Assembly (NCBI GenBank): GCA_039819065.1
Contig: JBCBSS010000013.1
Location: forward strand, 1-64,000
Length of the DNA stretch: 64,000 nt
Direction: 5' to 3'
Source of the DNA: JBCBSS01 sp039819065
Lineage (GTDB): Bacteria > Bacteroidota > Bacteroidia > Cytophagales > Cyclobacteriaceae
Below are positions 1 through 9,708 of this stretch, piece by piece. Below the pieces are notes generated by a model. It had not been told where the DNA came from. It did no database searches and was given only the letters and a program-made list of their open reading frames with translations. Each line of letters opens with the position of its first letter. Positions within the stretch are counted from its first letter, which is position 1. The position numbers and the translations under genes are program-made.

Positions 1-424
1 GCAAGACAGTAACTTTTGTACTAAGCTAGGACAGTCACAACTTTTAATCCTAATCCTGCTGAGCGCCAATAAGGCTCTTTCAGAGTGACTGATAAAAAAG
101 GTAAAGAGCTTACTCTGAATAATTTATTCACTCAAAAAAATAGCAACACATCGACAGAGAAAGATCCCGATGTGATCGGGATGACACGCTGTAGCTGAGG
201 TTACGCTTAGGCAATACAAATAGCAATTGAACACGACATTTCAAAGTGGCAGTCTAGTCATTCTGGCTGTTCCCCGCTGGCGGGGGTAGGGGGTGGATTT
301 AAGGAGACAAAAGATAAAAGATCGGTGTATCTCATTGAATTACCTGACTTCTACAACAATGGCCATAAGATTCCCCGGATTTTCTCTTTCGTCGAAAACC
401 GTGGAATGACGATAAGGCGCTACA
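1..424. other. Non-coding left edge with two short hairpins
   Basis: No convincing gene is visible here. A hairpin with 8-bp arms around GTG lies at 164-182 (ATCCCGAT / ATCGGGAT), and a GC-rich palindrome CCCCGC-TG-GCGGGG lies at 272-285. Both look like dispersed extragenic repeat sequences rather than promoters of a gene in this window. The short plus-strand ORF that starts near 325 runs through the terminator and into the C-terminal coding sequence of the next gene on the other strand, so I do not annotate it. Confidence 0.5.
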
Positions 425-426
425 AT

Positions 427-460
427 AAAAAAAGCCCAGAGGTTGACCCCTGGGCTTTTA
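427..460 (-). terminator. Rho-independent terminator of the giant esterase gene
   Basis: On the minus strand, arms 459-451 and 438-430 (AAAAGCCCA / TGGGCTTTT on the plus strand) form a 9-bp stem. The stem extends inward with one mismatch and has a TTGA-type loop. A run of seven Ts follows on the minus strand. It lies about 20 bp past the stop codon of the upstream minus-strand gene. Confidence 0.85.
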
Positions 461-480
461 GCCTATGTAATTACAACGAA

Positions 481-3400
481 CTAATTCACAATGAATCGGC
501 TTGTTTTCTTCTGTCCATCTGAGAAAGTAGTCTCGATAAGATAAATTCCCTTTTGCAAGCCAATAGCTCTTAAGTCTATTGCGGCTTGATGATTGATTCC
601 TTCATTTTCAAACTGATTACTGTAGAGGAGTTTACCCATCATGTCCACCACTTTCACTTCCATATTTCCTCTTGAAGAATCTTCAACTCTTAGATTCAAC
701 ACGTCATCAGCAGGGTTAGGATATACCGTCAATTGATGTGAGGCGATACCTTGTCTCACTTCAATCAAGTTGCCCTGAGGGCTTTCCGCTGTTCTAGCGG
801 CAAAACCTGCCTCGATGTTGCTCTGTGCATCAACAGGGTAAGCATTGATCACCATAGCGTTGAAGATCGCCCAGTTAGAACCAGGAGCTTCCTGCACCTT
901 GATCAATACCTCGTTGTTCTGATCAGGCTGAATACCGTTGATCGAAACAGTCTGTGAGATGTTATCAGTCTGCGAGTTGGTTACAGTTTGATCTCCAATG
1001 CTGAAGTTGGTTTGGATATTGAAACCGGTAACAATAGATCCGAAGAAGGTGAAGTTATAATTGTAACCCTGCTCCAAACCTCTCATTCTAAAGAAACTAG
1101 CAGGCTCGAATGCATCCGTAAAGAAGAAACTCTGCATTACCAGGTCAGGATATACACCTGAGTCATCTCCTGTGGTAGCACCCCAGGCATTACTTCCTTG
1201 CATGGCTTTCTCAACGTACATCGACATTCCTGTTTCTTGCCCGCTTTGATTTCTGAAACCAATGAAGTGATCACCATCGAAACCATCTTTGCTCAAGTTA
1301 TTCCAAGGTGTCGGAGCATCGTAAGTCGGGTTACCGTTGATGTTGATGTAAACAGAGAACGCGATGGTACCGCCACTAGCGGTATTGGTGTAGTCTGTTA
1401 ATCCATCTGACAGTTGGCCTCTTACCTTGTAGTAATAAACCGCTCCGTTACTCAAGCCACTGTCGGTGTATTGGCTTACATCTTGTCCTACACTGTCAAT
1501 CAATGCGAAGTCAACATCATTAGCAGTAAGTGACCGATAGATATAGTATTGTTGCTCATCAAAGGCGTTGTCATTCCAGTTCAACTGGATCGCATCTTCA
1601 GATACACCAGTCGCTGTCAAGCCTGATGGGTTAAACGTTGAAGGATCAGCCTCTACCGCCTCGATAATCAAAGCGTTGATGTAACCAACAGAAGCAGTTG
1701 GGCCTTTTGATATATCAATGAATACATCACCATTAGCATTAGCAATTACACCACCGATTGTACCAGCCTCTGAAGTGTTGGCCTGCACGTCAACCGCTAC
1801 GGACTGGTTACCAATGCTGTAGATAGTTTCGCCATTATCAGAGATTCCTGATCCGGTGAAGGTACTGCTACCAACGAACTTGAAGTTGTACTGTTTCGTG
1901 ATATCCAAACCTGAAACTTTCAACTGGGTCTGGTTAGGTGCACCGAATATGCCGAACCAATAGTACTCTTTCAGTACTTGATCTGGGACAACGCCTGAAT
2001 CATTTCCAGTTTGTGCTCCCTGAGCGAAGAAGCCTCCAAATGCGGTGGTCAATTCCAATGAAATGTTAGTAGCCACGCCATTGTTATCAAGCAAGTTGCT
2101 ATGCACATCATTGATTACTGGATCCTTAGCTGTGTTGTTCCAAGGAGCAGGGGCATCCTGAACCTTACCGAAGTTGACAGCAACAGTGTATAATACCGCT
2201 TCCGATACAGTCAAGTCGACTTGCTCAGTGGCCATTGCTCCCAAGTTGTCAGTAGCGTGAATCTCAATCGGATAAGTACCTTGATCTGCTGCTGTAGGAG
2301 TAGACTCAATCGTTCCAGTACCGTCTCCATTATCTGTGAAGTTGGCAAAGCCAGGTAATCCAGAAACGCTTAAGGTAATATCATTCAATGGAGGGTCTTG
2401 TGCCTCTATTGAAAGTACTGAGGTTTGATTTACAAATAGATCAGTATCACCAGTAATGTTGATGGTCGGCGCACGGTTTGGTACCGCAGCACTAGCCGTA
2501 TTCGAGTAGGCTGATTGACCAAACTCATTGGCCGCCGATACTTTGTAGAAATAAGTAGCGCCGTCAATTACCTGGATATCGGTGTATGAGGTAGCATTAG
2601 CCGGTATTGGCTCAGTATTAAGCTGTACATACTCTCCGTTTTCGCTATCCGATCTATAAACATTGAAGCCAGTCTCATTAAATGGAGCATCTACCCAAGT
2701 CAAGACAACCGCTGCATCCTCGTTTAAGGCAGTAACCAAATCTCTTGGAGCAGCTGGTGCATTACCATAGTCGTGCAGTGATTTGATCACCATGGCGTTA
2801 AAGTAACCGACTGTGGCATCTACATCTTTGCCCATATCGATGAACACCTCTCCATTAGCATCAGGCTTGATACCAGTAAAATCAGCTGTGTTAGTGCTGT
2901 TATTCTGAACATGCAATGGAATTGAAGTATTATCAATGGTAAATATGGTGTGACCATTATCCGCTACCTGTCCCCATTTGCTACTAGCAAATAGTGAGAA
3001 GTTATAGAATTTGGTTGTATCCAAACCAGAAACTTTGAGTGTCACTTCGTTAGGGCCTCCAAAGAAACCGAAGAAGTAGTAGTCCTGAATAACGGCATCA
3101 GGATACACCCCAGAGTCATTTCCTGTTACGGCTCCGTCGCGATAAGCTCGGAACCAAGAAGTCTGGAATTCCATATTGATACCGCTGCCATTACCTTCAC
3201 TGTCAAGCAGGTTATTAGTAGCAGTAGTGCTCACATTATTCCATGGCGAGTCGGCATCAGCAATCTCTTTCATACTAACATAAACCTCGAGATTAGGATT
3301 TACATCATTCACTGTGATCACAAATGACTGCTCCGAAGTTGCGCCTTCTTGATCTTCGACCTGTACTTGTACCGGATAAGCCCCAGCATCAGTATAGTCT

Positions 3401-6400
3401 GGCGTCACGCTCAGCGTAGCTGTACCATCTAATCTTGGCGTCAAGGTAGCAAAGCTTGGAAGACCGGTAGTAGACCATACCAGTGATTCTGTACCGTCTT
3501 GATCAACAGCTGTAATTTCAACTATACTGGTTGTATTCTCATCCACAGCCACGTCTGAAATGGCATTCAATTCTGGTGGATAGTTGCTGTTAACCGTTAG
3601 CTCAGCGTAAACAGAGTCGATACCAGCATTTTGATCTTCTACTTTAATGACTAAGTTATAGACTCCTGTATCGGCTTCTGCAGGAGCAAAAGCGACTAAA
3701 GCAGAGCCATCACCATAGTCTGTCAATGTAGCAAAGGCTGGTAAATTGTCCGCACTATAAGTCAAAGTCTCTCCATCAATATCTTCTGCAAACAACTGCA
3801 GGTCATATGTAGTACCAAACCTTACGGTGAAATCGCTAATGCTAGTTATTTCAGGGGTATTGTTCAAAGTCTTTGATGAAACTTCTACGGAAGTACCTTC
3901 ACCTCCGGCATTGTTAGCTACTACTTGATAGAAGTAAGTAACATTGGTTAAAAGCCCTTCATCAGATAGGCTCAAAGTATCTGCGCCACTAGTGCTTACA
4001 GTGTCAATAAGTTGGTAGTTCGTATTGGTTACGCTAGAACGATATACTTCGAAGTAATCCTCATTATCGCTGCTATCTAGCCATTTAAGGTTAATACCAC
4101 TTGTAGAAGTAGCAATTGCTTCGATCCAAGCTGGTGCAGCTGGTGCAGGCGGCAATGGCGATGTAGTAGCAAAAGGCTTGTTACTGGCAGCATTCATAAT
4201 GCCGTTAACGTCGGCAAGAGAAAGTGCTACGTCATAAGCCTGGAAGTCATCGATGGCTCCCTTAAAATGATCGCTTCGAACATCAAAAGCATTACTGCTG
4301 TTGGTCCAACCAAGGGCTCCACCATTGCTATGCGAATTAACCGTAGTATAAGAGATATCATCTTTAGAAGCTACTAACTGCCCATCGATATACAGTTTCA
4401 AAGTACCATTATCAAAAACAGCAGCCACGTGCACCCATTGGTTGAAGCTAACTGGAGCAGCAATGAGATCAATGACATGTGAATTTTGAGTAGCTACTTC
4501 CAGGTCAGTACCGACAGTACGGATACCCATACCGTTCGTGCTTCCTCCTTCGTCGAAGATGTCATGAATACCTATAGAGTCTTCCGCATACATCCAGAAA
4601 ACAACCGATCGCTGTGTAAAAGCTGAGTGTATAAACTGGTTGCCACGATCAATGTCAAGGTACTGATCGTCGCCATTGAAGTAGATGGCATGTGTACCCT
4701 CTGCAGTGATAGCATCTGTAAATTCAGGGTTGCCCACTGCACTGACTGTCACGCCATTTGAAGTGGCATCTGTAAAGTCATTATCAAAACTAAAGATCAC
4801 TAAAGGGTCTGCATTTGCAGAACTCGAAGAAGAACCAAATTCACCTAATGCAGTTATACGGTAGAAATAGGTGGTTTCAGCTTGAAGGCCTTTATCCTCA
4901 TAGCTTGTCGCATTGGCTGCCGCGATATCTATCGGAAGATAAGGTCCTTCCTTGCTAGTAGATCTCAATATCTGGAATGAAGTTTCATTATCACTATCAT
5001 CATTCCAAGTGATGTTGATCTGATCGAAACCTGCAGCGACTGCATTAACATCTGTGGGAGGATTTGGTACTGCACCGGTAATTTCATAATCTTCAGTAAA
5101 AGCACTAGCTGGAATTTGCTGTCTGTTACCTACGCCGTGTGCCGTGTTTCTCCAGTAGATTCTCATGTATTCAGAATCAGTCGCCTCGAAGAATGTAACC
5201 ACTATAGGATAAAGCCCTGGCTCAGGGAAGTTGTAAGTACCATTTCTATAACGCGTGCCGTGAATACCGTCGTTATTCACTACCAAGTTGGCTTCGTCAT
5301 ATCCACCTATGTATAATTTACTGCCATCACCAGAACGTGTTTCGAAAGTGTAGTTACCAGCTACTGGTATATTAATGTGTCCGCTCCAGAAGAAAGCGAA
5401 GTAATCAGATCTTTCCTGAGGGCCTAAAGCCACAGTATTGGCTCTGCCTGTTTTAATAGGTGTTAAAGCATTGAAATCAGGAAGCACTTCCCACTCACCT
5501 TCGTAATATTTATAGGTCAAACCATCAGCAATAGCAGGCGCTGTCAGCTGGCTACTATGTGGTGATTCATTCCCAGTTAAATCCCTAGCAACCACAGTGA
5601 AGTTATAAGCACCATAGTGATCGAGGTTAAATACCGTGGCAGATGTCTCAGAAGTAACCACGGCTTTATTGCCATTGCGATAAATGTCATATTTATAAAC
5701 ACCTACATCATCAGTCGAGGCATCCCACTCCAAGGTGATGCTCGATGGCGTAGACACAACCACCCTTACGTTTAAAGGAACTGAAGGAGCTTCTTCATCT
5801 ACTTGTGTAGTGCCTGCAAACTCCGCAGTTGAGGCAGAAGCACCGTTTTCGTTGATAGCTCTTAGAATATAAAAGTATTCACTATCCGCTTCTAACCCCT
5901 GATCTAAATAAGATGTAGCATCGGCAGCAGTGATGCCCAACAATTGATATGGCCCGCCAGCTACGTCACTTCTATATACTTCGTACCCGGTTTCGTTAAA
6001 GCTCGGTGAAGGATCGTCACTCCATCTCAATTCCATTTCCGTCTTAGAAGGAGCAAAAGCGAGCGGATTAATTGGCGCCGATGGCTGAGTAGGGCCATTG
6101 GCGTTGATTACTTTGAAAGGTGCCGAAAAGTTGCTGGAACATCCAAACTCTTCCGTCACTGTAGCGACGTACTCACCTGGTGCTGTAGCGGTAAAAGTTC
6201 TTTCGTTTCCGACCACGGCATTGTCGCTTGACCTTATCCAAGTGTATTCCACGAAGCCCTGAGGTAACTCAAGGTTTACGAAATTGTCACCGTTAGGTGT
6301 TGGTAGAACACGGCTTACCGAGCCACTTAAAGCAATAGGAGGTGTCTGGGTAGCTTCTTTGATACCCACATTCACAGGAGCTGGCGACCATGCAGACCAT

Positions 6401-7431
6401 TCACCGTTTCTTTGGAAGCGTGCAGCATAAGAACCAAACTCGGTGGTATAAAACTCGTTACTCGTCGCACCATCGATTACCACACCGTCCTTACTCCATT
6501 GATAAGCTTCGTATCCCGGCGTCAAACCTAACGTTACTTCTACTGGATCTCCTGGGCAGAATTCAAATCGCTTAAACAATACGTGTGGATTAGCGCGGTG
6601 CGCTCTATCCATATAGGGAAAGAAGTCAGGCTCAGCATAGCCCTTGTTAAATATGCCGTGACCAGCATTCAGGTATTTGGTATATCGCACTACGCCACCA
6701 GTTGCTTCGATGTTGGCAATAAGGTTTTCAGATGTATATGGCGTTGGGTTGCCGTCTAACTCTCCCTGAAAAAGCCAGATGGGAGTGTATTTGTATTCTT
6801 CTACATTTTCTATAAAAGTGTGTGAAGCACCACTCATAGGCAAAGCCGCAGCAAAGAGGCGAGGCTTAAAGTTGATGAACCTCCACGTTGCCTGAGCACC
6901 TGCCGATCTACCATTTACAGATATTCTATCTATATCAAGATTGACATCGTTCTTGGCCAGGTCGATGATTTCTTCGAGGATGTCGAAGTGGACATCACCG
7001 AAATAACCAGTCGTCCCCTGAGGAGAAAGGATAAATCCATCAAAGTCCCCGTCATCTACGGCATCTTCAAATGCCGGCGCTCCGGCATTATTCAGGTGCC
7101 TGTCATTCATGTAGATAGTACCATTAGAGAACCCGCGACCATGTAGAATGATGATCATTGGATACTTCTCCGCACGGTTGGGATCATAGTTTTTTGGGAA
7201 TCGTAGACGGAAAGGCACATCCTTGTAATAGTATGCTTTCCAATCATCGGTATTCCAATTTACCACGGGTGTTATCACCCATTTGGACATGGTTCCCCAC
7301 GCAGGTTTTTCGGGAGGATTCAGCTCGTTGTAAATAACGATTGGGTCATTAGGATCAATGACCTGGGACAGGGAGTTTGAATACACTAGTGCCAAACAAC
7401 CTGTCATGAAAATTAAAGCCAACTTTTTCAT
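481..7431 (-). CDS. Giant secreted multidomain esterase/hydrolase with T9SS sorting domain
   Basis: This 2316-residue protein starts at ATG 7431; a TTG two codons upstream is less likely. It has a signal peptide (about 1-24) and then an alpha/beta-hydrolase domain (about 45-275). The visible triad is Ser in GRSAG (about 176), Asp in GELDG (about 225) and His in AGHG (about 257). This resembles secreted carboxylesterase/prolyl-oligopeptidase-like enzymes. Then come an Ig-like stretch, two fibronectin III domains, a PA14 domain (SGDGSKLYI), Fn3, a LamG-like domain, Fn3, and two cadherin/putative-Ig domains. Last come three copies of an unnamed domain of about 175 residues (about 1379-1549, 1746-1924, 2023-2199), the first two each followed by Fn3. 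The C-terminus (VYPNPADDVLNLRV, about 2240-2316) is a type A T9SS sorting signal. It is probably a cell-surface or secreted esterase acting on polysaccharide substituents; the substrate is unknown. It is monocistronic with its own terminator. Confidence 0.85.
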   Translation of the reverse strand: MKKLALIFMTGCLALVYSNSLSQVIDPNDPIVIYNELNPPEKPAWGTMSKWVITPVVNWNTDDWKAYYYKDVPFRLRFPKNYDPNRAEKYPMIIILHGRGFSNGTIYMNDRHLNNAGAPAFEDAVDDGDFDGFILSPQGTTGYFGDVHFDILEEIIDLAKNDVNLDIDRISVNGRSAGAQATWRFINFKPRLFAAALPMSGASHTFIENVEEYKYTPIWLFQGELDGNPTPYTSENLIANIEATGGVVRYTKYLNAGHGIFNKGYAEPDFFPYMDRAHRANPHVLFKRFEFCPGDPVEVTLGLTPGYEAYQWSKDGVVIDGATSNEFYTTEFGSYAARFQRNGEWSAWSPAPVNVGIKEATQTPPIALSGSVSRVLPTPNGDNFVNLELPQGFVEYTWIRSSDNAVVGNERTFTATAPGEYVATVTEEFGCSSNFSAPFKVINANGPTQPSAPINPLAFAPSKTEMELRWSDDPSPSFNETGYEVYRSDVAGGPYQLLGITAADATSYLDQGLEADSEYFYILRAINENGASASTAEFAGTTQVDEEAPSVPLNVRVVVSTPSSITLEWDASTDDVGVYKYDIYRNGNKAVVTSETSATVFNLDHYGAYNFTVVARDLTGNESPHSSQLTAPAIADGLTYKYYEGEWEVLPDFNALTPIKTGRANTVALGPQERSDYFAFFWSGHINIPVAGNYTFETRSGDGSKLYIGGYDEANLVVNNDGIHGTRYRNGTYNFPEPGLYPIVVTFFEATDSEYMRIYWRNTAHGVGNRQQIPASAFTEDYEITGAVPNPPTDVNAVAAGFDQINITWNDDSDNETSFQILRSTSKEGPYLPIDIAAANATSYEDKGLQAETTYFYRITALGEFGSSSSSANADPLVIFSFDNDFTDATSNGVTVSAVGNPEFTDAITAEGTHAIYFNGDDQYLDIDRGNQFIHSAFTQRSVVFWMYAEDSIGIHDIFDEGGSTNGMGIRTVGTDLEVATQNSHVIDLIAAPVSFNQWVHVAAVFDNGTLKLYIDGQLVASKDDISYTTVNSHSNGGALGWTNSSNAFDVRSDHFKGAIDDFQAYDVALSLADVNGIMNAASNKPFATTSPLPPAPAAPAWIEAIATSTSGINLKWLDSSDNEDYFEVYRSSVTNTNYQLIDTVSTSGADTLSLSDEGLLTNVTYFYQVVANNAGGEGTSVEVSSKTLNNTPEITSISDFTVRFGTTYDLQLFAEDIDGETLTYSADNLPAFATLTDYGDGSALVAFAPAEADTGVYNLVIKVEDQNAGIDSVYAELTVNSNYPPELNAISDVAVDENTTSIVEITAVDQDGTESLVWSTTGLPSFATLTPRLDGTATLSVTPDYTDAGAYPVQVQVEDQEGATSEQSFVITVNDVNPNLEVYVSMKEIADADSPWNNVSTTATNNLLDSEGNGSGINMEFQTSWFRAYRDGAVTGNDSGVYPDAVIQDYYFFGFFGGPNEVTLKVSGLDTTKFYNFSLFASSKWGQVADNGHTIFTIDNTSIPLHVQNNSTNTADFTGIKPDANGEVFIDMGKDVDATVGYFNAMVIKSLHDYGNAPAAPRDLVTALNEDAAVVLTWVDAPFNETGFNVYRSDSENGEYVQLNTEPIPANATSYTDIQVIDGATYFYKVSAANEFGQSAYSNTASAAVPNRAPTINITGDTDLFVNQTSVLSIEAQDPPLNDITLSVSGLPGFANFTDNGDGTGTIESTPTAADQGTYPIEIHATDNLGAMATEQVDLTVSEAVLYTVAVNFGKVQDAPAPWNNTAKDPVINDVHSNLLDNNGVATNISLELTTAFGGFFAQGAQTGNDSGVVPDQVLKEYYWFGIFGAPNQTQLKVSGLDITKQYNFKFVGSSTFTGSGISDNGETIYSIGNQSVAVDVQANTSEAGTIGGVIANANGDVFIDISKGPTASVGYINALIIEAVEADPSTFNPSGLTATGVSEDAIQLNWNDNAFDEQQYYIYRSLTANDVDFALIDSVGQDVSQYTDSGLSNGAVYYYKVRGQLSDGLTDYTNTASGGTIAFSVYININGNPTYDAPTPWNNLSKDGFDGDHFIGFRNQSGQETGMSMYVEKAMQGSNAWGATTGDDSGVYPDLVMQSFFFTDAFEPASFFRMRGLEQGYNYNFTFFGSIVTGFNIQTNFSIGDQTVTNSQTDNISQTVSINGIQPDQNNEVLIKVQEAPGSNWAIFNAMVINAYPVDAQSNIEAGFAARTAESPQGNLIEVRQGIASHQLTVYPNPADDVLNLRVEDSSRGNMEVKVVDMMGKLLYSNQFENEGINHQAAIDLRAIGLQKGIYLIETTFSDGQKKTSRFIVN

Positions 7432-7779
7432 AGACAACGGTGTATAGCTTCTCGGTACTTTACCGCTTAATTCGATATAATTCTAACCGATACTAACTAT
7501 AGAAAATACAATAAACTTGATGATTAATAATTACTAAAGCCATTTAATAATATTGAAAGTATGCAAAACTTGGTTCTACAAAAAATATTTAACAATCAAT
7601 CTTATTGTTACATGTAATATTTTTTGATCAAAGTGCTGTAGATTATAAAAAATCTAGTTTCTGTACTAAAATTCAGAGAATACCAATTTAAAAAGTGAAG
7701 AAAGTCTTCCAGAAAGAATTAGTTTTCTTACACTGATCATACGATGACTAACAGCTTCAGAACTTAGAAAAGCACAATT
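7432..7779. other. AT-rich intergenic region
   Basis: About 350 bp of AT-rich DNA between two minus-strand genes. It should hold the promoter of the giant esterase, but I could not identify a clear TTG/TAnnTTTG pair on the minus strand. No ORF with coding character, RNA gene or repeat is seen. Confidence 0.4.
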
Positions 7780-8142
7780 TTAAGATTGGATTACTTTGGC
7801 CCTTTTGGCGGCCAGTACATGCACAAAAAGTATAATGGCTGCTGCGGGGATTATGCTACCTACCATGAGTATGAACATGTCTGTCTTGTAGTGTTCGTAA
7901 ATCATAAAGACCATAAACAAATGAAATAGTATAAAGCCTGCCATGGCAGAAACAAGTGCTCGTTTTAAACCCTTCACCATGAGCATAGAAAACACATATG
8001 CCACGACAGGAACAAGGATTAACCAGAACAGTACTCCAGAAAAGAAAGACCAACCCAAAAACATCGAATAGGGAATTAAAATCAGGAAAAGAAGGAGGGC
8101 GGTTAAGAATGATGTCAGTGTGATCGGTAGATTCCTTTTCAT
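7780..8142 (-). CDS. Small four-TM membrane protein, unknown function
   Basis: This 120-residue protein starts at ATG 8142. The sequence is almost entirely hydrophobic, with four predicted membrane spans at about 8-27, 31-53, 64-84 and 90-110. Short charged loops separate them (KGLKRA, YEHYKTD), and the C-terminal tail is basic (AAKRAK). No catalytic motif or recognised family is visible. It stands alone between the esterase gene and the divergent precursor-peptide gene, so context gives no function. A minus-strand open frame nested inside it (7856-8053) is a frame shadow. Confidence 0.6.
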   Translation of the reverse strand: MKRNLPITLTSFLTALLLFLILIPYSMFLGWSFFSGVLFWLILVPVVAYVFSMLMVKGLKRALVSAMAGFILFHLFMVFMIYEHYKTDMFILMVGSIIPAAAIILFVHVLAAKRAKVIQS

Positions 8143-8251
8143 GATGCTTTGACCTTTATGCTTAGTAATAAAGCTAAGTAAAATTCAGAAAAAGCTCAAT
8201 TGACAACTCATCTAATGCAGTCGATACCTGTAAGCTTTAAATCAATCAAAT

Positions 8252-8281
8252 TTGAAAAAGCGGTGGAATACTTTATATTTC
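8252..8281 (+). promoter_or_regulatory. Bacteroidota-type promoter for precursor peptide
   Basis: TTG at 8252-8254 is followed after 19 bp by TATATTTC at 8274-8281. This is one base off the TAnnTTTG -7 element of Bacteroidota, at the consensus spacing. The expected transcript start near 8288 leaves about 43 nt of leader before ATG 8331. Confidence 0.5.
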
Positions 8282-8330
8282 CAAACATTTATCATCTTAA
8301 CAGAATAGTCTAACTTAAATAAACACTAAA

Positions 8331-8591
8331 ATGAAGAAGAAACTTAACCTCAATGAATTGAAAGTACAAAGCTTTGTAACTTCCATGGACGGTGAAATTG
8401 AAAACACAGTAAAAGGAGGGTTAGTACCCATCAATTCTAACCCAATCTGTGAGCAAAGCTTTCCGCTGCTATGCGGAACATTACAGACCTGCTTAGAGGC
8501 AACTTGTGGCGTTTGTGCTTACTCGGCACAACTTTGCGTTTCTGAGTTGGAGCCATGTGAGCAATCGATTAACGTGCCTTGCCAGGCCTAG
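8331..8591 (+). CDS. GG-leader lanthipeptide-like precursor peptide (pinensin-type leader)
   Basis: This 86-residue peptide has a 30-residue leader ending in KGG. The leader begins MKKKLNLNELK and carries the SFVT motif typical of Bacteroidota natural-product precursors, especially pinensin-like class I lanthipeptides. The 56-residue core has eight Cys and eight Ser/Thr, spread evenly, as expected if Ser/Thr are dehydrated and joined to Cys. The leader is close to that of a second peptide at 40017-40235, also exactly 30 residues to the double glycine. No lanthipeptide dehydratase, cyclase, radical-SAM enzyme or peptidase-containing ABC transporter is encoded nearby. It is either matured by distant enzymes or is a disulfide-rich secreted peptide. 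It has its own promoter and terminator. Confidence 0.75.
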   Translation: MKKKLNLNELKVQSFVTSMDGEIENTVKGGLVPINSNPICEQSFPLLCGTLQTCLEATCGVCAYSAQLCVSELEPCEQSINVPCQA

Positions 8592-8603
8592 CCGTTTAAA
8601 ACA

Positions 8604-8639
8604 AAATGGGTGGTGAGAAGATCTTCTCACCACCCATTT
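8604..8639. terminator. Bidirectional terminator, perfect 36-bp palindrome
   Basis: Two 18-bp arms (8604-8621 and 8622-8639) are exact reverse complements with no loop base between them. The centre is AGAAGATCTTCT, flanked by AAATGGG and CCCATTT. It sits 13 bp past the precursor-peptide stop and 45 bp before the stop of the convergent minus-strand gene, so it can serve both directions. Confidence 0.75.
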
Positions 8640-8683
8640 CTATATTACAGCCTGACATAAGGCTGAAAAACTAATTACCAGGT

Positions 8684-9562
8684 TTATTTTTTGATGCTAG
8701 CCACACCCGAACCAGTAGTCAAGGTAATATTGATCTCCTTATCGCCTATTTTGGTTCTTTTCGTAACCGTATTGCTTTCGACATTTTCTTTTTCAAAACT
8801 GAAAGGTGCTTCAATCCTTCCATTCCTCTCCCTCACTTGCATTGTGATATAACCGCTGATGGGTGTTCCGTTAAAATCAAGTGTGACATTGCCTGAACCA
8901 CTATTAACACTGATGCTTTGATTCAGCTCGTTGGACAACTTTACTTTTATATCGCCCGAACCAGAGATAAAAGAACTGGATTCCGTAATGTTAACATCGT
9001 TGATGTCCAGGTCGCCACTTCCGACATTTACCTTAAATAGTCCGGCCGAGTTTTCTATCTCTACATCACCTGAGCCCGAATCAAAATCTATTTCTGCCTC
9101 AAGGTCATAGCCTTCAATATCACCTGAACCAGTCCTTGCTTTCACATCACCCTGTAAATCACGAAGCAGTATATCACCTGAGCCCAGATAAGCATTGACT
9201 TCAATATCAAGCCCTTCAATGCTCAAATCCCCGGAGCCAGTTTTGAATTTTAAATTGATACCGTCAGGAACCTCCAAAGTCCAATTAGAAGTACCGGAAT
9301 GGCTGCCGCTTCCAAAATCTTCTTTTAGGGTCAATCTTGAGCCGGATTTTTCAAATATTGGGTTGTAACCTTTCTTATAAGTGTGGCTCACGGTCACCTT
9401 TACGGTCTTACCACTCCCCTTTTTGATCGTCCCGTTTCCCGATGAAGTGGTCAACCTGACATCGGTAATCCCGGAAAATGTCTTAGTTTCTTTTTTGCCT
9501 TGTGCTATGGCCACCGAAAAAGCCAGGCAGAATGACACTATAATGAAGATTAATTTTCTCAT
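8684..9562 (-). CDS. Secreted DUF4097/DUF2807-like adhesin-type repeat protein
   Basis: This 292-residue protein starts at ATG 9562, where a classical signal peptide begins (MRKLIFIIVSFCLAFSVAIAQ). An upstream in-frame ATG at 9610 would put 16 extra residues ahead of the signal and is less likely. The mature protein is a regular series of short beta repeats, each with SGSGD or a variant (TGSGD, LGSGD, VGSGD, NSGSGN). This is the signature of the putative auto-transporter adhesin head-GIN/DUF4097 beta-helix family common in Bacteroidota. It is probably periplasmic or surface-exposed, with structural or adhesive rather than catalytic character. It ends facing the precursor peptide and shares that gene's terminator palindrome. 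Confidence 0.8.
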   Translation of the reverse strand: MRKLIFIIVSFCLAFSVAIAQGKKETKTFSGITDVRLTTSSGNGTIKKGSGKTVKVTVSHTYKKGYNPIFEKSGSRLTLKEDFGSGSHSGTSNWTLEVPDGINLKFKTGSGDLSIEGLDIEVNAYLGSGDILLRDLQGDVKARTGSGDIEGYDLEAEIDFDSGSGDVEIENSAGLFKVNVGSGDLDINDVNITESSSFISGSGDIKVKLSNELNQSISVNSGSGNVTLDFNGTPISGYITMQVRERNGRIEAPFSFEKENVESNTVTKRTKIGDKEINITLTTGSGVASIKK

Positions 9563-9708
9563 GCTTATTGGTTTTTTTATAAAGACAGCACGAATAGCGA
9601 AAGGATGCATGGGAACCTTAAAAAGATGCTCAAATTAATGTTGTGCTTTTAGATAGCCCTAACGGTGAGCGTATTTACCGGAAATGTGGTCCTTGCCTAA
9701 GATGAGCA

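Noticed and set aside
325..522. Short plus-strand ORF at the left edge
   Set aside because: It runs through the terminator hairpin and into the reverse strand of the T9SS sorting-domain codons; no protein-like pattern.
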